Assembly: GCA_025356925.1 (NCBI GenBank)
Contig: JANXQE010000314.1
Coordinates: 1 to 6,651, forward strand
Length of the DNA stretch: 6,651 nucleotides
DNA from: Limisphaerales bacterium
GTDB lineage: Bacteria > Verrucomicrobiota > Verrucomicrobiia > Limisphaerales > UBA8199
Reading direction: 5' to 3'
Each line of letters starts with the position of its first letter. Positions within the stretch are counted from its first letter, which is position 1. Below the pieces are notes generated by a model. It had not been told where the DNA came from. It saw only the letters and a list, made by a program, of their open reading frames with translations, and searched no databases. Both the position numbers and the translations under genes were made by a program. Positions 5,511 through 6,651 of this stretch are shown here, one piece after another.

Positions 5511-6651
5511 GGAGAATCATACAGATCCTTCTGTCATCGGTCCTCATCCTGCTCCTGGTGGGCACCGTAGCACTCTTCAGCTCGACGACCTACCGACCAG
5601 AACTCGACCGCGTTTACCTCCAGATCTGCTGGATTGCAGCCGGGAGTTGCCTCTGCGGCGTTTGTTCGCTGGGCGACTACACCTGGCTCCGAAGGGGCCA
5701 CCTCCCGGCGTGGGGGCTGGGGATATCCTGTCTGCTGTTGGTTGCCGCACTGGTGCCTGGGATCGGCGTCGTCAGAAACGGGGCGGCTCGTTGGCTGCTT
5801 TTCGGGCAACCCTCAGAATTGGCAAAACTCGGGCTTATAATTTTTCTGGCAGATTATGGTTCCCGTAACCAGGAACGAATGAATGAACGCAATACTGGCT
5901 TCCTGTTCCCGGTCGCAATAATAGGCCTCGTGGTTCTGCTGGTGTTTGTGGAACCGGATTGGGGTACTGCCAGCTTGATTGGCGCCGTATGCCTCGCGAT
6001 GCTGGCCATCGCAGGTTCTAATCTGGGTTATCTGCTTTCAGTCTTGCTGATGGGATTGGAGCTATTCACCATGCTTCTCCTGAAGAATCCGCTGCGGCTG
6101 GAGCGACTCATGGCGTTCCTAAACCCGGAGGAGTATCGAACCGGCGTTGCGTGGCAAGCCTGGCAGTCGGTGCTATCCCTGGGGAGCGGCGGCTGGTTTG
6201 GAGCCTTTCTCGGTGAAGGCAGCCAAAAAAACGGGTTCGTGCCAGAGCAGCAGACAGATTTCGTGCTATCGCTGATTGGCGAAGAGTTGGGTTTCCTGGG
6301 CACAGCGACGGTGGTGGTCCTGTTCGTGGTTCTCCTATATTGCGGCGGCCGCATTGCCTGGAAGGTAGCGGACCCTTTTGGGCAATTGCTGGCTTTCGGG
6401 ATCTCTATGCTGATCGGTCTCCAGGCTTTCATCAATGTCGGCGTCGTGACCAGCAGTTTGCCCAATAAAGGAATCGCGCTGCCTTTCGTCAGTTACGGCG
6501 GCTCGAATCTCATCTGCATGTCTGTTTGTTTAGGTCTGCTGATCAGCGTAGCCCGGCATGGACCTGTCCTTGGAAACGAAACACGCGAAGGCTGGTTTGG
6601 GGTCCGCACCAAGCCTAGAGTCAGGGGACCAGTCGGGAGTCTTCTGCGGAC
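5507..6651 (+). CDS. ftsW: FtsW, SEDS-family peptidoglycan glycosyltransferase, 3' end outside window
   Basis: Polytopic membrane enzyme that polymerises lipid II into glycan strands and works as a complex with FtsI. The ATG at 5507 overlaps the ftsI stop as ATGA. The frame stays open for 381 codons to the window edge; family members are usually about 370-420 residues, so nearly all is present. Family marks: NGAARWLLFGQPSELAKL at 91-108, the large periplasmic loop with LNPEEYRTG (205-213), a WQxWQS stretch (216-221) and GSQKNGFVPEQQTDF (238-252) including Asp251, which corresponds to the catalytic Asp of SEDS enzymes, then IGEELGFLG. Near the end LPNKGIALPFVSYGGSN (318-334) is the SEDS C-terminal signature, with Lys321 where most members have Thr in PxTG. 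About nine to ten membrane segments can be counted. Residues after 350 form a basic cytoplasmic tail. Linkage to ftsI and ftsL favours FtsW over RodA. Confidence 0.93.
   Translation, partial: MRRIIQILLSSVLILLLVGTVALFSSTTYRPELDRVYLQICWIAAGSCLCGVCSLGDYTWLRRGHLPAWGLGISCLLLVAALVPGIGVVRNGAARWLLFGQPSELAKLGLIIFLADYGSRNQERMNERNTGFLFPVAIIGLVVLLVFVEPDWGTASLIGAVCLAMLAIAGSNLGYLLSVLLMGLELFTMLLLKNPLRLERLMAFLNPEEYRTGVAWQAWQSVLSLGSGGWFGAFLGEGSQKNGFVPEQQTDFVLSLIGEELGFLGTATVVVLFVVLLYCGGRIAWKVADPFGQLLAFGISMLIGLQAFINVGVVTSSLPNKGIALPFVSYGGSNLICMSVCLGLLISVARHGPVLGNETREGWFGVRTKPRVRGPVGSLLR

Noticed and set aside
5308..5868. Plus-strand 186-codon frame across the ftsI-ftsW junction
   Set aside because: Arg/Leu/Pro-rich shadow; ftsI to 5510 and ftsW from 5507 both have clear family motifs in their own frames.
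6028..6465. Antisense 145-codon frame inside ftsW
   Set aside because: No domain or start signal; it lies opposite the catalytic loop of ftsW, whose conservation explains the open frame.

Overview
The window (moderate-to-high GC by eye, no RNA genes, CRISPR array or insertion sequence) holds seven protein genes in two divergent operons that share a 216-base control region at 2360-2575. It looks like a bacterial chromosome. Cell-division genes led by mraZ, the MraZ variant and the FtsW variant suggest the Verrucomicrobiota/PVC side of the tree. That placement is an inference from gene style, not a database result.

Left, minus strand (2359 down to 1): a short YtrA-type GntR repressor, an ABC ATPase and a large ABC-2 type permease cut by the left edge. 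Each stop overlaps the next start as ATGA. This is the common self-regulated 'GntR repressor + ABC-2 exporter' arrangement; its substrate cannot be read from the sequence. A good sigma70-like promoter (TTGACA, 17 bases, TATTGT) lies upstream, with its -10 inside a tandem 8-base repeat.

Right, plus strand (2528 to 6651): five MraZ-like boxes at an exact 10-base period lead into mraZ, then an ftsL-like gene, ftsI (class B penicillin-binding protein) and ftsW (SEDS glycosyltransferase, running off the right edge). In the textbook dcw cluster rsmH lies between mraZ and ftsL, and murE, murF, mraY and murD lie between ftsI and ftsW. Here those genes are absent and both junctions are ATGA overlaps, so the operon is reduced to a regulator plus the septal peptidoglycan synthase: FtsW polymerises glycan, FtsI crosslinks it, and an FtsL-type bitopic protein would couple and activate them.

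Most noteworthy are the five-box MraZ operator with a variant core, the altered first DXXXR motif in MraZ, the stripped-down divisome operon and the duplicated-domain layout of the permease.
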